The position numbers were made by a program, and so were the translations under genes. From the NCBI RefSeq assembly GCF_943371865.1, contig NZ_CALRWL010000014.1, positions 1 through 64,000 on the forward strand: a stretch of DNA of 64,000 nucleotides. Reading direction: 5' to 3'. Source of the stretch: Azorhizobium sp943371865. Its GTDB lineage: Bacteria; Pseudomonadota; Alphaproteobacteria; Rhizobiales; Xanthobacteraceae. Below, piece by piece: positions 17,535 through 26,002 of the stretch. Within the stretch, counting starts at the first letter, position 1. Every line of letters starts with the position of its first letter. The notes below the pieces were generated by a model that saw only the letters and a program-made list of their open reading frames with translations, was not told the origin of the DNA and ran no database searches.

Positions 17535-18004
17535 CAGACCGTCTCCTCGCTGGGGGTCTCTTCACGGTCGCGCGGACGGCGCGGGCGGTCATCACGGTCA
17601 CGGCCGCCGAAGCCGCCGCCACCGCCGAAGCCACGGTCGCCGCCGAAGCCGCGATCGCCACGGTCGCCGCGATCGTCACGGTCACGCTTCTGGAGCATGG
17701 CGGAGGGGACCTCCTCCAGCTCTTCCACGCGCACGGTGATGAAGCGCAGGACGTCTTCGTCGATGCCCATCTGGCGCTCCATCTCCTGAACCGCCGCCGG
17801 GGGGGCGTCGATGTTCATGAGCGTGAAGTGCGCCTTGCGGTTCTTGTTGATGCGATACGTCAAGGTCTTCACGCCCCAGGACTCAACCTTGGGGACAGAC
17901 CCGCCGTTCGCTTCGATGACACCCTTGAATCGGGTGGTCAGTTCCTCGACCTGCTGCGCCGTAACGTCCTGGCGCACGAGGAACACGTGCTCGTAGAGCG
18001 ACAT
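17534..18004 (-). CDS. rpsF: 30S ribosomal protein S6
   Basis: 156 residues. Residues 1-100 are a normal S6 (MSLYEHVFLVRQDV and WGVKTLTYRINKNRKAHF). Residues 107-156 are an added tail rich in Arg, Asp and Gly with repeats of the type DRGDRGDRGFGG, followed by PRRPRDREE. Alphaproteobacterial S6 often has such tails; E. coli S6 instead carries added glutamates. The tail is probably disordered and may bind RNA. Upstream lies a leader of about 185 bases. Confidence 0.97.
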   Translation of the reverse strand: MSLYEHVFLVRQDVTAQQVEELTTRFKGVIEANGGSVPKVESWGVKTLTYRINKNRKAHFTLMNIDAPPAAVQEMERQMGIDEDVLRFITVRVEELEEVPSAMLQKRDRDDRGDRGDRGFGGDRGFGGGGGFGGRDRDDRPRRPRDREETPSEETV

Positions 18005-18197
18005 GTGTTCTTAAGCCTTTCCTGTTCATCCGCCCCCGGCGCCAAGCCCTTTCGAACCTTAAGGAAAGGCTCGTTTGCTCGGAAGGCGGGGACACGGGAC
18101 GACGGATCTTTCAACCCTATTGCCCGCACCATCGGCTTTCGCTTATGGCAACAGGCAACCGTCCGTTCAGCCCCCGGCCGGGGCAACGGAAGCGGGG

Positions 18198-18225
18198 CGT
18201 ATAGCAGCTTCTGGCGCAAACGCAA
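18198..18225 (-). promoter_or_regulatory. candidate promoter of rpsF operon
   Basis: On the minus strand TTGCGT (18225-18220) is followed after 16 bases by TATACG (18203-18198), a good housekeeping-type promoter. The start would fall near 18190, leaving a leader of about 185 bases before rpsF that begins with a CCCCGGCCGGGG palindrome (18173-18184). A leader of this length could host S6-S18 feedback, known for this operon in other bacteria; I cannot identify the binding motif. Confidence 0.55.
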
Positions 18226-18801
18226 GGCTGGTGCCCGGTTTACCAGCCTTGGGCGCCAAGCCAACCAGGCGGTGCCGGGCCAGGGTCCGGCAGATCCACG
18301 CGCAGCATGCAGACGGGACGAAGCCGGTCGATGATACCGCATTTCAGGATGTTTGCCGGCTATAATGCCTAGACCAATGCGCCTCGATGCGGCGACCGCC
18401 GAACTGACGCCTACGGAATTCACGGCCGACCGCGGCACCTTCTTCCTTCCACTCGGTGCACGGCATATTCACCGCGCTGACAGGGCGGGCGCCGGACGTT
18501 GATCTGCTGTATTATCAGCGGGCCATTGCCGCCGGAACGATCTGGCCGGACCGGCTTGCCGTAAGAAATACCGCACCACCCTTCGGCCCGTCGGCAGCGT
18601 CAGCCTCAACACGGCCATGAAGGATAGAGAAAAAAGAGGAAAGTCAGCCTGCCGGGCGCGGGGCCTTGCGCCTCACCCCCGACGCTTTGGGTCCGTAGGG
18701 CAAGCGCATCACGCCTGGATTGCAGGACGCGGCCTCGTATCGGACCCGGACCGTCGCCATCGCAGCGTGTCGCAAAGCAGAGGAATGGGTGGCGGCGAGC
18801 C
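18226..18801 (+). other. gene-poor gap with possible decayed coding remnant
   Basis: No intact gene is visible in this stretch. A TATAAT hexamer at 18361-18366 stands out but has no good -35. From 18375 an ATG opens a short frame (MRLDAATAELTPTEFTADRG) that stops at about 18500. The next frame over reads HGIFTALTGRAPDVDLLYYQ and then RAIAAGTIWPDRLA, with protein-like composition, and stops near 18620. Reading across a frameshift near 18440 would join them. This could be a broken gene or chance; I do not recognise a family. Confidence 0.3.
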
Positions 18802-19701
18802 ATGAGTGTACCAGAGGAATCCAACGCGGCACTGCCCATTCAGCTCGTCCGCTGCGCGGCGGGGCATTATCACGTGCCCGGCCCGTGCCCCATCTGCGAT
18901 GCCGCCACCGACGCCCAGGCCCACGTCCAGACTCCGAGCCCCTCCCAGGCCCTGGCTTTCCCCAGGCGGCGCAGCCCGCTGTCGTGGTTGTTCCTGTTCA
19001 ATGTGATCGCCGCGTCTTTGGCGCTGGTGGCGGTGGCGGTGGCGTGGGTGGCGGTGTTCCATGAGCCCAACCGCCCCGTACCAGCCAAGGTGGAACAAGT
19101 GGCGCAGGTCCAGCCGTCCGCGCCCGCCGCACCCGCCGTGCAGAGCGCGCAGGCCGTCCAGGCCGCTGCCGCGGTCCAGCCGCCGGCCATTGCGCCGGAG
19201 CCGGTGACGGAAGCGCCGGCGGCAACCGCCCTCCAACCCGCGCCCATGCCGCTGCCCCGGCCCGCCAGCGCCGAGACGACGGTCGCGGCCGCGGACGACC
19301 CGGCAGCCGCGCCACAGGCGCCCAAGCCTCCGGGTGCGGACCCCGCACCCCCGCCCGCCAATCCGGCTTTGATGGCCGCCCTGATGCCGCAGCCGCCCCG
19401 CTCCAGCCTGCCCTTGCCGCAGCGGCTGGGCGTGCCGCCCAGCATCATCCAGCAGGTGCGTTGGCTTGACGGGCGCACCATCGAAATCCTGGTGCGGGCG
19501 CTGGATCGCCAGCCGGACGAAACCGACGTGATTGAGGAGCGGCCCAGCGGCGATGTGGTCCGGGGCCGGCTGCGCGGCGGGCCACGTCCGTGCCGCTATA
19601 TGGAACTCTACCCCGCCCAGCGCAGCAATGCCTTCATGCTGCTGCGCTTCTGTCCCGATGCCATGGGCCGCTGGATGGGCCAGGAGGCCAACGGCTACTG
19701 A
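18802..19701 (+). CDS. membrane protein with cysteine/histidine ribbon and Pro/Ala linker, unknown function
   Basis: 299 residues. The N-terminus carries C18-x3-H22-x-H24-x4-C29-x2-C32 (CAAGHYHVPGPCPIC), a zinc-ribbon-like pattern. One membrane segment spans about 60-86, so the ribbon faces the cytoplasm and the rest the periplasm. Residues 90-210 are almost only Ala, Pro, Val and Gln, a flexible spacer. The C-terminal 90 residues form a compact-looking domain (VRWLDGRTIEILVRALDRQ, then CRYMELYPAQ with two cysteines). I do not recognise it. It could be an anti-sigma-like or envelope-spanning sensor, but that is speculation. Confidence 0.75.
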   Translation: MSVPEESNAALPIQLVRCAAGHYHVPGPCPICDAATDAQAHVQTPSPSQALAFPRRRSPLSWLFLFNVIAASLALVAVAVAWVAVFHEPNRPVPAKVEQVAQVQPSAPAAPAVQSAQAVQAAAAVQPPAIAPEPVTEAPAATALQPAPMPLPRPASAETTVAAADDPAAAPQAPKPPGADPAPPPANPALMAALMPQPPRSSLPLPQRLGVPPSIIQQVRWLDGRTIEILVRALDRQPDETDVIEERPSGDVVRGRLRGGPRPCRYMELYPAQRSNAFMLLRFCPDAMGRWMGQEANGY

Positions 19702-19717
19702 CTCGGAGGGAGCGGCC

Positions 19718-20485
19718 TCACCGTCGCCAAGGCAGGGCCGCCAGGCGCGGATCGCCGGAAAAAGTGGCGGCCGGGAAATCCAGGCGTCGGTCGGGAAAAT
19801 CGCACACCGCCTGCACCCCGGAGGCGCTCAGCCGCATGCGCCAGGTCTGGCGCTCGCCGATCTGCGCGTCGGCAAAGGCCGCGCAGGTCAGGACGGCCAC
19901 ATTCCGCCCAGCGGCGGGATCGCGCACCGAGAGATAGCGCAGCACCAGCGCCCCGCCGGCCCGCGCCGCCTCGGCCAAACTCTGGCAGGGGCCGTAATCG
20001 GTGGGGTGGGTCCAGAGCTGGGCATCGGCCACGAGCGGCGGGACGGTGAGGTCCAGGGCGCGGTCGCTGGCCACCTGGGCGCAGAAGGCGGTGTAGTCCG
20101 CCAGATCGCGGGGCCACGGCGTTGCCGGTGATTCGGCGAAGAACAGCAGCCGGTAGAACGCCATCTCCGCCACCGCCGTCTCCGGGGTTTCGGCGGCATA
20201 GAACACCCCCGGCGTGCGGCCGGCGCGGCGGAAGCGCGAGCCGTTGGGATAGGGCGGCTCATAGCGGAAGGGCGAGGCCAGCAGATAGGGCAGGTTCGCG
20301 CACTCCGCCGGGATCCGGGGCTTGGTGGCCTCGATCACATCCTCCAGCAGCGCCTGCTCGGCCAACGTGTCCACCAGCTTCAGGGTGGAGACCCGGTGCT
20401 GCGCCTCCACCAGCCGCCAGACGCGGCCGGCGTAGGGGCGCAGTTCAGACGCGAGCGCGGCGGGCGTCCAGATAGGCAATGACAT
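19718..20485 (-). CDS. RES domain toxin
   Basis: 255 residues. The RES fold is recognisable from RVWRLVEAQH (21-30), RYEPPYPNGSRFRRAG (74-89), GVFYAAETPETAVAEMAFYR (93-112) and LSVRDPAAGRNVAVL near the end, containing the conserved Arg, Glu and Ser that name the family. RES toxins (ParT, MbcT types) degrade NAD+ or modify proteins with ADP-ribose. The gene starts 41 bases before the stop of the antitoxin gene, an unusually long overlap that ensures coupled translation; GGGA precedes its ATG. At 255 residues it is longer than minimal RES toxins (about 160-200), with extra N-terminal sequence. Confidence 0.9.
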   Translation of the reverse strand: MSLPIWTPAALASELRPYAGRVWRLVEAQHRVSTLKLVDTLAEQALLEDVIEATKPRIPAECANLPYLLASPFRYEPPYPNGSRFRRAGRTPGVFYAAETPETAVAEMAFYRLLFFAESPATPWPRDLADYTAFCAQVASDRALDLTVPPLVADAQLWTHPTDYGPCQSLAEAARAGGALVLRYLSVRDPAAGRNVAVLTCAAFADAQIGERQTWRMRLSASGVQAVCDFPDRRLDFPAATFSGDPRLAALPWRR

Positions 20486-20840
20486 CGACCAGTCCCGTCA
20501 CGGTGCGGATGCGTTCGGCCGGCACCGCCTCCAGCGCCGTATTGGGCGCGGCCATCCAGGCGCGGGCAGCGGCCGCATCGCCGCCGACAATGGCATCCAG
20601 CCCCCGGAACAGACGCACGAACAGGACCGCCAGTTCGAACGGCTTGGAGCCCGCCTCCAAGGCATGCTGCCCGTTGCGCATGCGGGACACGGTGGCCTCG
20701 GACACGCCAATCACCTCCGCCAGCACCCGGGCCGTCACCCCCAGCATCTCGGCGGCGCGCACCGCTGCCTTGGTCACCACGGCGCCCGCATCGGGCCGGG
20801 GCGCCGGGCTGGGAGCGAGATGAGAGAGACCAGATGGCAT
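20445..20840 (-). CDS. Xre/MbcA/ParS family antitoxin (DUF2384)
   Basis: 131 residues. An Xre-like helix-turn-helix is visible at about 35-60 (LGVTARVLAEVIGVSEATVS), followed by the toxin-binding DUF2384 domain with its FELAVLFVRLFRGLDAIVGG and AWMAAPNTALEAVPAE block. The protein neutralises the RES toxin encoded just downstream and likely represses the operon. On the minus strand an extended -10 (TGCTATTCT, 20908-20900) lies 60 bases before the ATG. The order antitoxin then toxin is standard for RES-Xre pairs. Confidence 0.92.
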   Translation of the reverse strand: MPSGLSHLAPSPAPRPDAGAVVTKAAVRAAEMLGVTARVLAEVIGVSEATVSRMRNGQHALEAGSKPFELAVLFVRLFRGLDAIVGGDAAAARAWMAAPNTALEAVPAERIRTVTGLVDVIAYLDARRARV

Positions 20841-21075
20841 GGCGTGAGGCTCGACCCTGGTGCGTTCGGCGCGCGCTGCGTCCGGGAATTTCCATAGAAA
20901 GAATAGCAGAGATTTCGCTCACAAGAAATGCAGATGATCCGAGCCCTGCCCCCATCGGGATCCCTGGGCCTTGGCCGCTCCGGCGCCGACGCCCGCTCCC
21001 GCCCGCACCTTTCCTTGACTTCCCCGGCCGCGCGGTGTCTCTCCCCTCGCCAAATTAAACGGCAGGGAGCGCCCC

Positions 21076-22032
21076 ATGAGCACAGCCTTCATTTTCCCCG
21101 GCCAGGGCAGCCAGGCCGTCGGCATGGGCAAGGCCTTGGCCGAAGCCTTCCCCGCCGCCCGCGAGGTGTTCACCGAGGTGGATGCGGCCCTGGGTGAGCA
21201 TCTCACCCGCATCATGTGGGAAGGCCCGCTGGAGGATCTCACCCTCACCGCCAACGCCCAGCCGGCGCTGATGGCCACCTCGCTGGCCGCGCTCCGGGTG
21301 CTGGAGGTGGAAGCGGGCCTGGACCTCGCCCGCGACGCCGCCTTCGTGGCCGGCCATTCGCTGGGGGAATATTCGGCCCTCGCCGCCGCGGGTGCCCTCT
21401 CCGTCACCGACGCGGCACGGCTGCTGCGCATCCGCGGCCGGGCCATGCAGGATGCGGTGCCCGTGGGCGTCGGCGCCATGGCCGCTCTGCTGGGCCTCGA
21501 CTATGATCAGGCGGTCGCGGTGGCGGCGGAAGCCGCCGGCGACGATGTGTGCGAAGCCGCCAACGACAATGCCACCGGGCAGGTGGTGGTCTCCGGTCAT
21601 CGGGTCGCCGTGGAGCGGGCGCTCGAGATCGCCAAGGCCAAGGGCGCCTCGCGCGCCATCCTGCTGCCGGTGTCCGCGCCGTTCCACTGCCGCCTGATGG
21701 AGCCCGCCGCCGAGATCATGGCGGCGGCTCTGGCAGACGCGACCGTGAATGCCCCGTGCGTGCCCCTGGTCTCCAATGTGCGCGCCTCGCCGGTGACCGA
21801 TCCGGTGGAAATCGTCCGTTTGCTGGTGGAGCAGGTGACGGGCACCGTACGCTGGCGCGAATCGGTGATCTATATGGCCGGCGCCGGCGTGCGCAAGACG
21901 GTCGAGGTGGGCGCCGGGAAGGTGCTGTCCGGCCTGTCGCGCCGCATCGTCAAGGAAATTGCCGCGACCGCCGTGGGCACGCCCGAGGATGTCGCCGCCT
22001 TCATCGCCGCCAAGGCGGCACCGGCCGCCTGA
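21076..22032 (+). CDS. fabD: malonyl-CoA:ACP transacylase
   Basis: 318 residues, with AGGGAG before the ATG. Catalytic S95 in GHSLGEYS (93-100) and H204 in APFHCRLM, with R120 positioned to bind the malonyl carboxylate. Transfers malonyl from CoA to acyl carrier protein. First gene of fabD-fabG-acpP-fabF; fabG follows 41 bases later. Confidence 0.97.
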   Translation: MSTAFIFPGQGSQAVGMGKALAEAFPAAREVFTEVDAALGEHLTRIMWEGPLEDLTLTANAQPALMATSLAALRVLEVEAGLDLARDAAFVAGHSLGEYSALAAAGALSVTDAARLLRIRGRAMQDAVPVGVGAMAALLGLDYDQAVAVAAEAAGDDVCEAANDNATGQVVVSGHRVAVERALEIAKAKGASRAILLPVSAPFHCRLMEPAAEIMAAALADATVNAPCVPLVSNVRASPVTDPVEIVRLLVEQVTGTVRWRESVIYMAGAGVRKTVEVGAGKVLSGLSRRIVKEIAATAVGTPEDVAAFIAAKAAPAA

Positions 22033-22073
22033 GGCGGTCCGCTCCCCCCGTTCTCTTCTTTGAAGGACCGACC

Positions 22074-22811
22074 ATGTTCGATCTGAGCGGCAAGACCGCC
22101 CTCGTCACCGGCGCCACCGGCGGCCTCGGCGGCGCCATCGCCACTGCCTTGCACGCCCAGGGCGCCACCGTGGCCATCTCCGGCACCCGCCGCGAGGCGC
22201 TCGATGCCCTCGCCGCCACTTTGGGCGAGCGGGTGCATGTGCTGCCCTGCAATCTCGGCGAGGCCGAGCAGGTGGAAAAGCTGGTACCCGACGCGGAAGC
22301 GGCGATGGGCGTGCTGGACATTCTGGTCAACAATGCCGGCATCACCCGCGACAACATCTTCATGCGGCTGAAGGATGAGGATTGGGAGCAGGTTCTCAAC
22401 GTGAACCTCACCTCGGCTTTCCGCCTGTCGCGGGCGGCGGTGCGCTCCATGATGCGCCGCCGGACCGGGCGCATCATCTCCATCACCTCCATCGTCGGCG
22501 TCACCGGCAATGCGGGCCAGGGCAATTATGCCGCCGCCAAGGCCGGCATGATCGGCATGTCGAAGTCCCTGGCCCAGGAAGTGGCCAGCCGCGGCGTCAC
22601 GGTGAACTGCATCGCCCCGGGCTTCATCGCCACGCCCATGACCGACGCCTTGAACGAGAAGCAGCGCGAGGGCATCCTGAAGTCGGTTCCCGCCGCCCGT
22701 CTGGGCACGCCGGAGGATATTGCGGCGGCCTGCGTCTATCTGGCCTCCGACGAAGCCGGTTATGTCACCGGACAGACCTTGCACGTGAACGGCGGCATGG
22801 CGATGATCTGA
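22074..22811 (+). CDS. fabG: 3-oxoacyl-ACP reductase
   Basis: 245 residues. The ATG at 22074 follows GAAGGA by seven bases; the frame is open upstream through fabD but that is a shadow. Has TGATGGLG (12-19), NNAG (86-89) and the tetrad N111, S139, Y152, K156. The C-terminal GYVTGQTLHVNGGMAM is the FabG hallmark. Reduces beta-ketoacyl-ACP with NADPH in fatty acid elongation. Confidence 0.97.
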   Translation: MFDLSGKTALVTGATGGLGGAIATALHAQGATVAISGTRREALDALAATLGERVHVLPCNLGEAEQVEKLVPDAEAAMGVLDILVNNAGITRDNIFMRLKDEDWEQVLNVNLTSAFRLSRAAVRSMMRRRTGRIISITSIVGVTGNAGQGNYAAAKAGMIGMSKSLAQEVASRGVTVNCIAPGFIATPMTDALNEKQREGILKSVPAARLGTPEDIAAACVYLASDEAGYVTGQTLHVNGGMAMI

Positions 22812-23057
22812 GGCTACGCCTTTGGATTTTCCAAGGGTTTGACGCAACGACCGGCTCGCTGGCAAAGGCTCGGGAAGTGTGTTACGAGCCGCTCGAACTG
22901 ATCCGAGCGGTGGGCACGGATCTCTTAATGCAAGGCCCATCTGCGCGCGGTTTCTCAAAGCTGCGTGCGCAGGGGGCTGGGCACGGCGGCTGAAAGGCAT
23001 TATGCCGTCCTCCAGCCGCCGAACGGCAATTCTATTTCAGATAATGAGGGTGCATCG

Positions 23058-23294
23058 ATGAGTGACATCGCCGAGCGGGTGAAGAAGATCGTCGCGGAGC
23101 ATCTCGGGGTTGAGCCCGAGAAGGTGACTGAGAATGCCAGCTTCATCGACGATCTCGGCGCCGACAGCCTCGACACCGTCGAGCTCGTGATGGCCTTCGA
23201 AGAGGCCTTCAACACCGAGATCCCGGATGACGCAGCGGAAACCATCCTGACGGTGGGCGACGCGATCAAGTTCCTGGAAAAGAACGCCGCTTGA
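23058..23294 (+). CDS. acpP: acyl carrier protein
   Basis: 78 residues, strongly acidic, beginning MSDIAERVKKIVAEHLGV. The phosphopantetheine site is S37 in GADSLDTVEL. The ATG at 23058 follows GAGGG. The 246 bases before it, after fabG, contain no gene and probably hold a separate promoter, since ACP is made in excess of the enzymes. I see no clear promoter consensus there. Confidence 0.98.
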   Translation: MSDIAERVKKIVAEHLGVEPEKVTENASFIDDLGADSLDTVELVMAFEEAFNTEIPDDAAETILTVGDAIKFLEKNAA

Positions 23295-23373
23295 CGGTTG
23301 CCCGAAAGGTGCAGGCGGTCGACGGGCGCGTTGTGCCCGCGACCGTCGTGACGATGGTTCCGGAGTTCTCCTC

Positions 23374-24636
23374 ATGAGACGTGTTGTCGTCACCGGCCTC
23401 GGCATGGTGACGCCGCTCGCCTGCGGCGTCGAGCCGACCTGGCGGCGGCTTCTGGCGGGTGAGAGCGGCGCAAGCCGGGTCTCGCACTTTGACGTTTCCG
23501 ATCTGCCCTGCAAGATCGCGGCGAGCGTGCCGCGTGGTGACGGCAGCAACGGCAGCTTCAATGCCGATGAGTGGATGGAGCCCAAAGAGCAGCGCAAGGT
23601 GGACGAGTTCATCGTCTTCGCCATGGCCGCTGCCAAGCAGGCTCTGGATGATGCCGACTGGCATCCCACCAGCTATGAAGACCAGATCAATACCGGCGTC
23701 CTGATCGGCTCCGGCATCGGCGGTATCGAAGGCATCGCCGAGACCTCGCTGGTGCTGAAGGAAAAGGGCCCGCGCCGCGTGTCGCCCTTCTTCATCCCCG
23801 GCCGCCTGATCAATCTGGCCGGTGGCTATGTGTCCATCACCCACGGCCTCAAGGGGCCGAACCATGCGGTGGTCACCGCCTGCTCCACCGGCGCCCATGC
23901 CATCGGCGATGCCGGCCGTCTCATTGCGCTTGGCGATGCGGACGTGATGGTGGCCGGCGGCACCGAATCCCCGGTCAATCGTCTCGCACTGGCCGGCTTT
24001 GCCGCCTGCAAGGCGCTGGTGACCGCGTTCAACGACGATCCCACCCGCGCCTCGCGCCCCTATGACCGGGACCGCGACGGCTTCCTCATGGGTGAGGGCG
24101 CCGGCGTCGTCGTGCTCGAAGAGCTGGAGCACGCCAAGGCCCGCGGCGCCAAGATCTATGCCGAGCTCACCGGCTACGGCCTGTCGGGCGACGCCTACCA
24201 CATCACCGCCCCCTCGCCGGACGGCGACGGCGCGTTCCGCTGCATGACCGCCGCGCTGAAGCGCGCCGGGGTCACGCCGGGCGACGTGGACTATATCAAC
24301 GCCCACGGCACCTCCACCATGGCCGACGGCATCGAGCTGGGCGCGGTGGAACGCCTTTTGGGCAATACCGCCGCGCAGACCTCCATGTCCTCCACCAAAT
24401 CCTCCATCGGCCACCTTCTGGGGGCTGCCGGGGCGGTGGAAGCCATCTTCTCCGTGCTGGCGATTCGCGACCAGGTGGCTCCGCCCACCCTCAATCTGGA
24501 CAATCCGTCGGTGGAAACGCCGATCGATCTGGTGCCGCTCAAGCCTCGGGCGCGCAAGATCGACGTGGTTCTGTCCAATTCGTTCGGATTTGGCGGCACC
24601 AACGCCTCGCTGGTGTTCAAGCGCCACGACGCCTGA
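23374..24636 (+). CDS. fabF: 3-oxoacyl-ACP synthase II
   Basis: 420 residues. The Cys-His-His triad of KAS II is present: C170 in VTACSTG, H311 in NAHGTST and H347 in SSIGHLLGAAG, with K342 nearby. Condenses malonyl-ACP with acyl-ACP, including long and unsaturated chains. It follows acpP after 79 bases, the usual order. A short hairpin (GCGTCCCC/GGGGACGC at 24644-24671) without T-run lies after its stop. Confidence 0.97.
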   Translation: MRRVVVTGLGMVTPLACGVEPTWRRLLAGESGASRVSHFDVSDLPCKIAASVPRGDGSNGSFNADEWMEPKEQRKVDEFIVFAMAAAKQALDDADWHPTSYEDQINTGVLIGSGIGGIEGIAETSLVLKEKGPRRVSPFFIPGRLINLAGGYVSITHGLKGPNHAVVTACSTGAHAIGDAGRLIALGDADVMVAGGTESPVNRLALAGFAACKALVTAFNDDPTRASRPYDRDRDGFLMGEGAGVVVLEELEHAKARGAKIYAELTGYGLSGDAYHITAPSPDGDGAFRCMTAALKRAGVTPGDVDYINAHGTSTMADGIELGAVERLLGNTAAQTSMSSTKSSIGHLLGAAGAVEAIFSVLAIRDQVAPPTLNLDNPSVETPIDLVPLKPRARKIDVVLSNSFGFGGTNASLVFKRHDA

Positions 24637-24814
24637 CGCGCGAGCGTCCCCTGTCCGGTGACGGGGGACGCGCTCCCGCCATATTTCGCGTTAGCCTCTG
24701 GCGCGCTCGGCCGGTGATATCCGGCAACGCGGTTTTCCGGCTCCGATTGAGGCTGGTGCGCGCGAGCGCAGTCTGAGCGGAGCCCGTCCCCGCGCAACCC
24801 CGAGGAAACCCGCA

Positions 24815-25969
24815 ATGGCGCAGCCCGAGCCGAAGCCGAAGCGGCGCAGCCGCGGCGCCAACCACCCCGCGGTGGCCATCGGCAGCGCCATATTCACCTT
24901 GCTGTTGTTCCTCGCCGTCGGCGGCGGCCTCACCGCCTGGTATGGCCGTCTGGCGTTCGAGGGTCCCGGCCCGCTCAAGGTCGAGAAGAACGTCCTCATT
25001 CCCCGTGGCCAGGGCCTGCGCGATATTTCCGACCTGCTGGAGCGCGAAGGCGTCATCCGCAACTGGCTGGTGTTCGTGATCGGCCAGCAATTCACCCATC
25101 GCGGCGAGGCGCTGAAGGCGGGCGAATATATCTTCAAGCCCGGCGTCACCATGCCAGCGGTGCTTGACGCCATGGTGGAAGGCCGGGTGGTGCAGCATCA
25201 GATCACCATTCCCGAAGGCCTCACCAGCCAACAGGTGGTCGATCGCCTGAACGACAGTGACCTGCTCAGCGGTCCCACCCGCGTGCCGCTGGAAGGCACC
25301 TTGCTGCCGGAGACCTATGCGGTGGTGCGCGGCCAGCCGCGCCAGGACATCATCAAGCGCATGAGCGCGGACCAGCAGAAGGTGGTGGCCGACATCTGGG
25401 CCAAGCGCGCACCGGACCTGCCGCTGAAATCGCCTGAAGAACTGGTGATTCTCGCCTCCATCGTGGAGAAGGAGACCGGCAAGGCGGACGAGCGTGGCCA
25501 TGTGGCGGCGGTGTTCGTCAATCGCCTGAACCGCAAGATGCGGCTGCAATCGGACCCGACCATCATCTATGGCATCGTCGGCGGCAAAGGCAGCCTTGGG
25601 CGCCCCATCACCCGCGCCGACATTTCCACCCCCACGCCCTACAACACCTATGCCATCGACGGACTGCCCCCGGGCCCCATCGGCAATCCGGGCAAGAGCT
25701 CGCTGGCGGCGGTGGCCAACCCCATGAAGTCCAAGGACCTCTTTTTCGTGGCCGACGGCACCGGCGGCCACGTCTTTGCCGAGACCCTGGAGCAGCACAA
25801 CCGCAACGTCGCCCGCTGGCGCGAGATCGAGGCGGACGCCAAGACCAAGGCTGCAACGCCGGCCGCGCCCCCTGCCGCAGCTCCGGCTGCGCCAGCCACG
25901 ACCACCCCTTCGCCGCCCGCGCCGGCTCCGGCGGCCCCCGCCCCGGTCCCGGCGAAACCCAACAACTAA
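24815..25969 (+). CDS. mltG: endolytic murein transglycosylase
   Basis: 384 residues. A basic N-terminus and one membrane segment (about 20-43) anchor it to the inner membrane. The YceG domain has catalytic E218 in ASIVEKETG (214-222), followed by RLNRKMRLQSDPTIIYG. The last 40 residues are Ala/Pro-only and are extra to the E. coli enzyme. MltG cuts nascent glycan strands to end polymerisation. The fabF-mltG-yicC-gmk order is conserved in Hyphomicrobiales. Confidence 0.96.
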   Translation: MAQPEPKPKRRSRGANHPAVAIGSAIFTLLLFLAVGGGLTAWYGRLAFEGPGPLKVEKNVLIPRGQGLRDISDLLEREGVIRNWLVFVIGQQFTHRGEALKAGEYIFKPGVTMPAVLDAMVEGRVVQHQITIPEGLTSQQVVDRLNDSDLLSGPTRVPLEGTLLPETYAVVRGQPRQDIIKRMSADQQKVVADIWAKRAPDLPLKSPEELVILASIVEKETGKADERGHVAAVFVNRLNRKMRLQSDPTIIYGIVGGKGSLGRPITRADISTPTPYNTYAIDGLPPGPIGNPGKSSLAAVANPMKSKDLFFVADGTGGHVFAETLEQHNRNVARWREIEADAKTKAATPAAPPAAAPAAPATTTPSPPAPAPAAPAPVPAKPNN

Positions 25970-26002
25970 GTGCCGGCACCAGCTGGCCCGAGGAAAGCCC
26001 CC

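Noticed and set aside
23295..23373. Possible small gene between acpP and fabF
   Set aside because: Only 79 bases with no start plus ribosome site combination; the usual spacer in this cluster.
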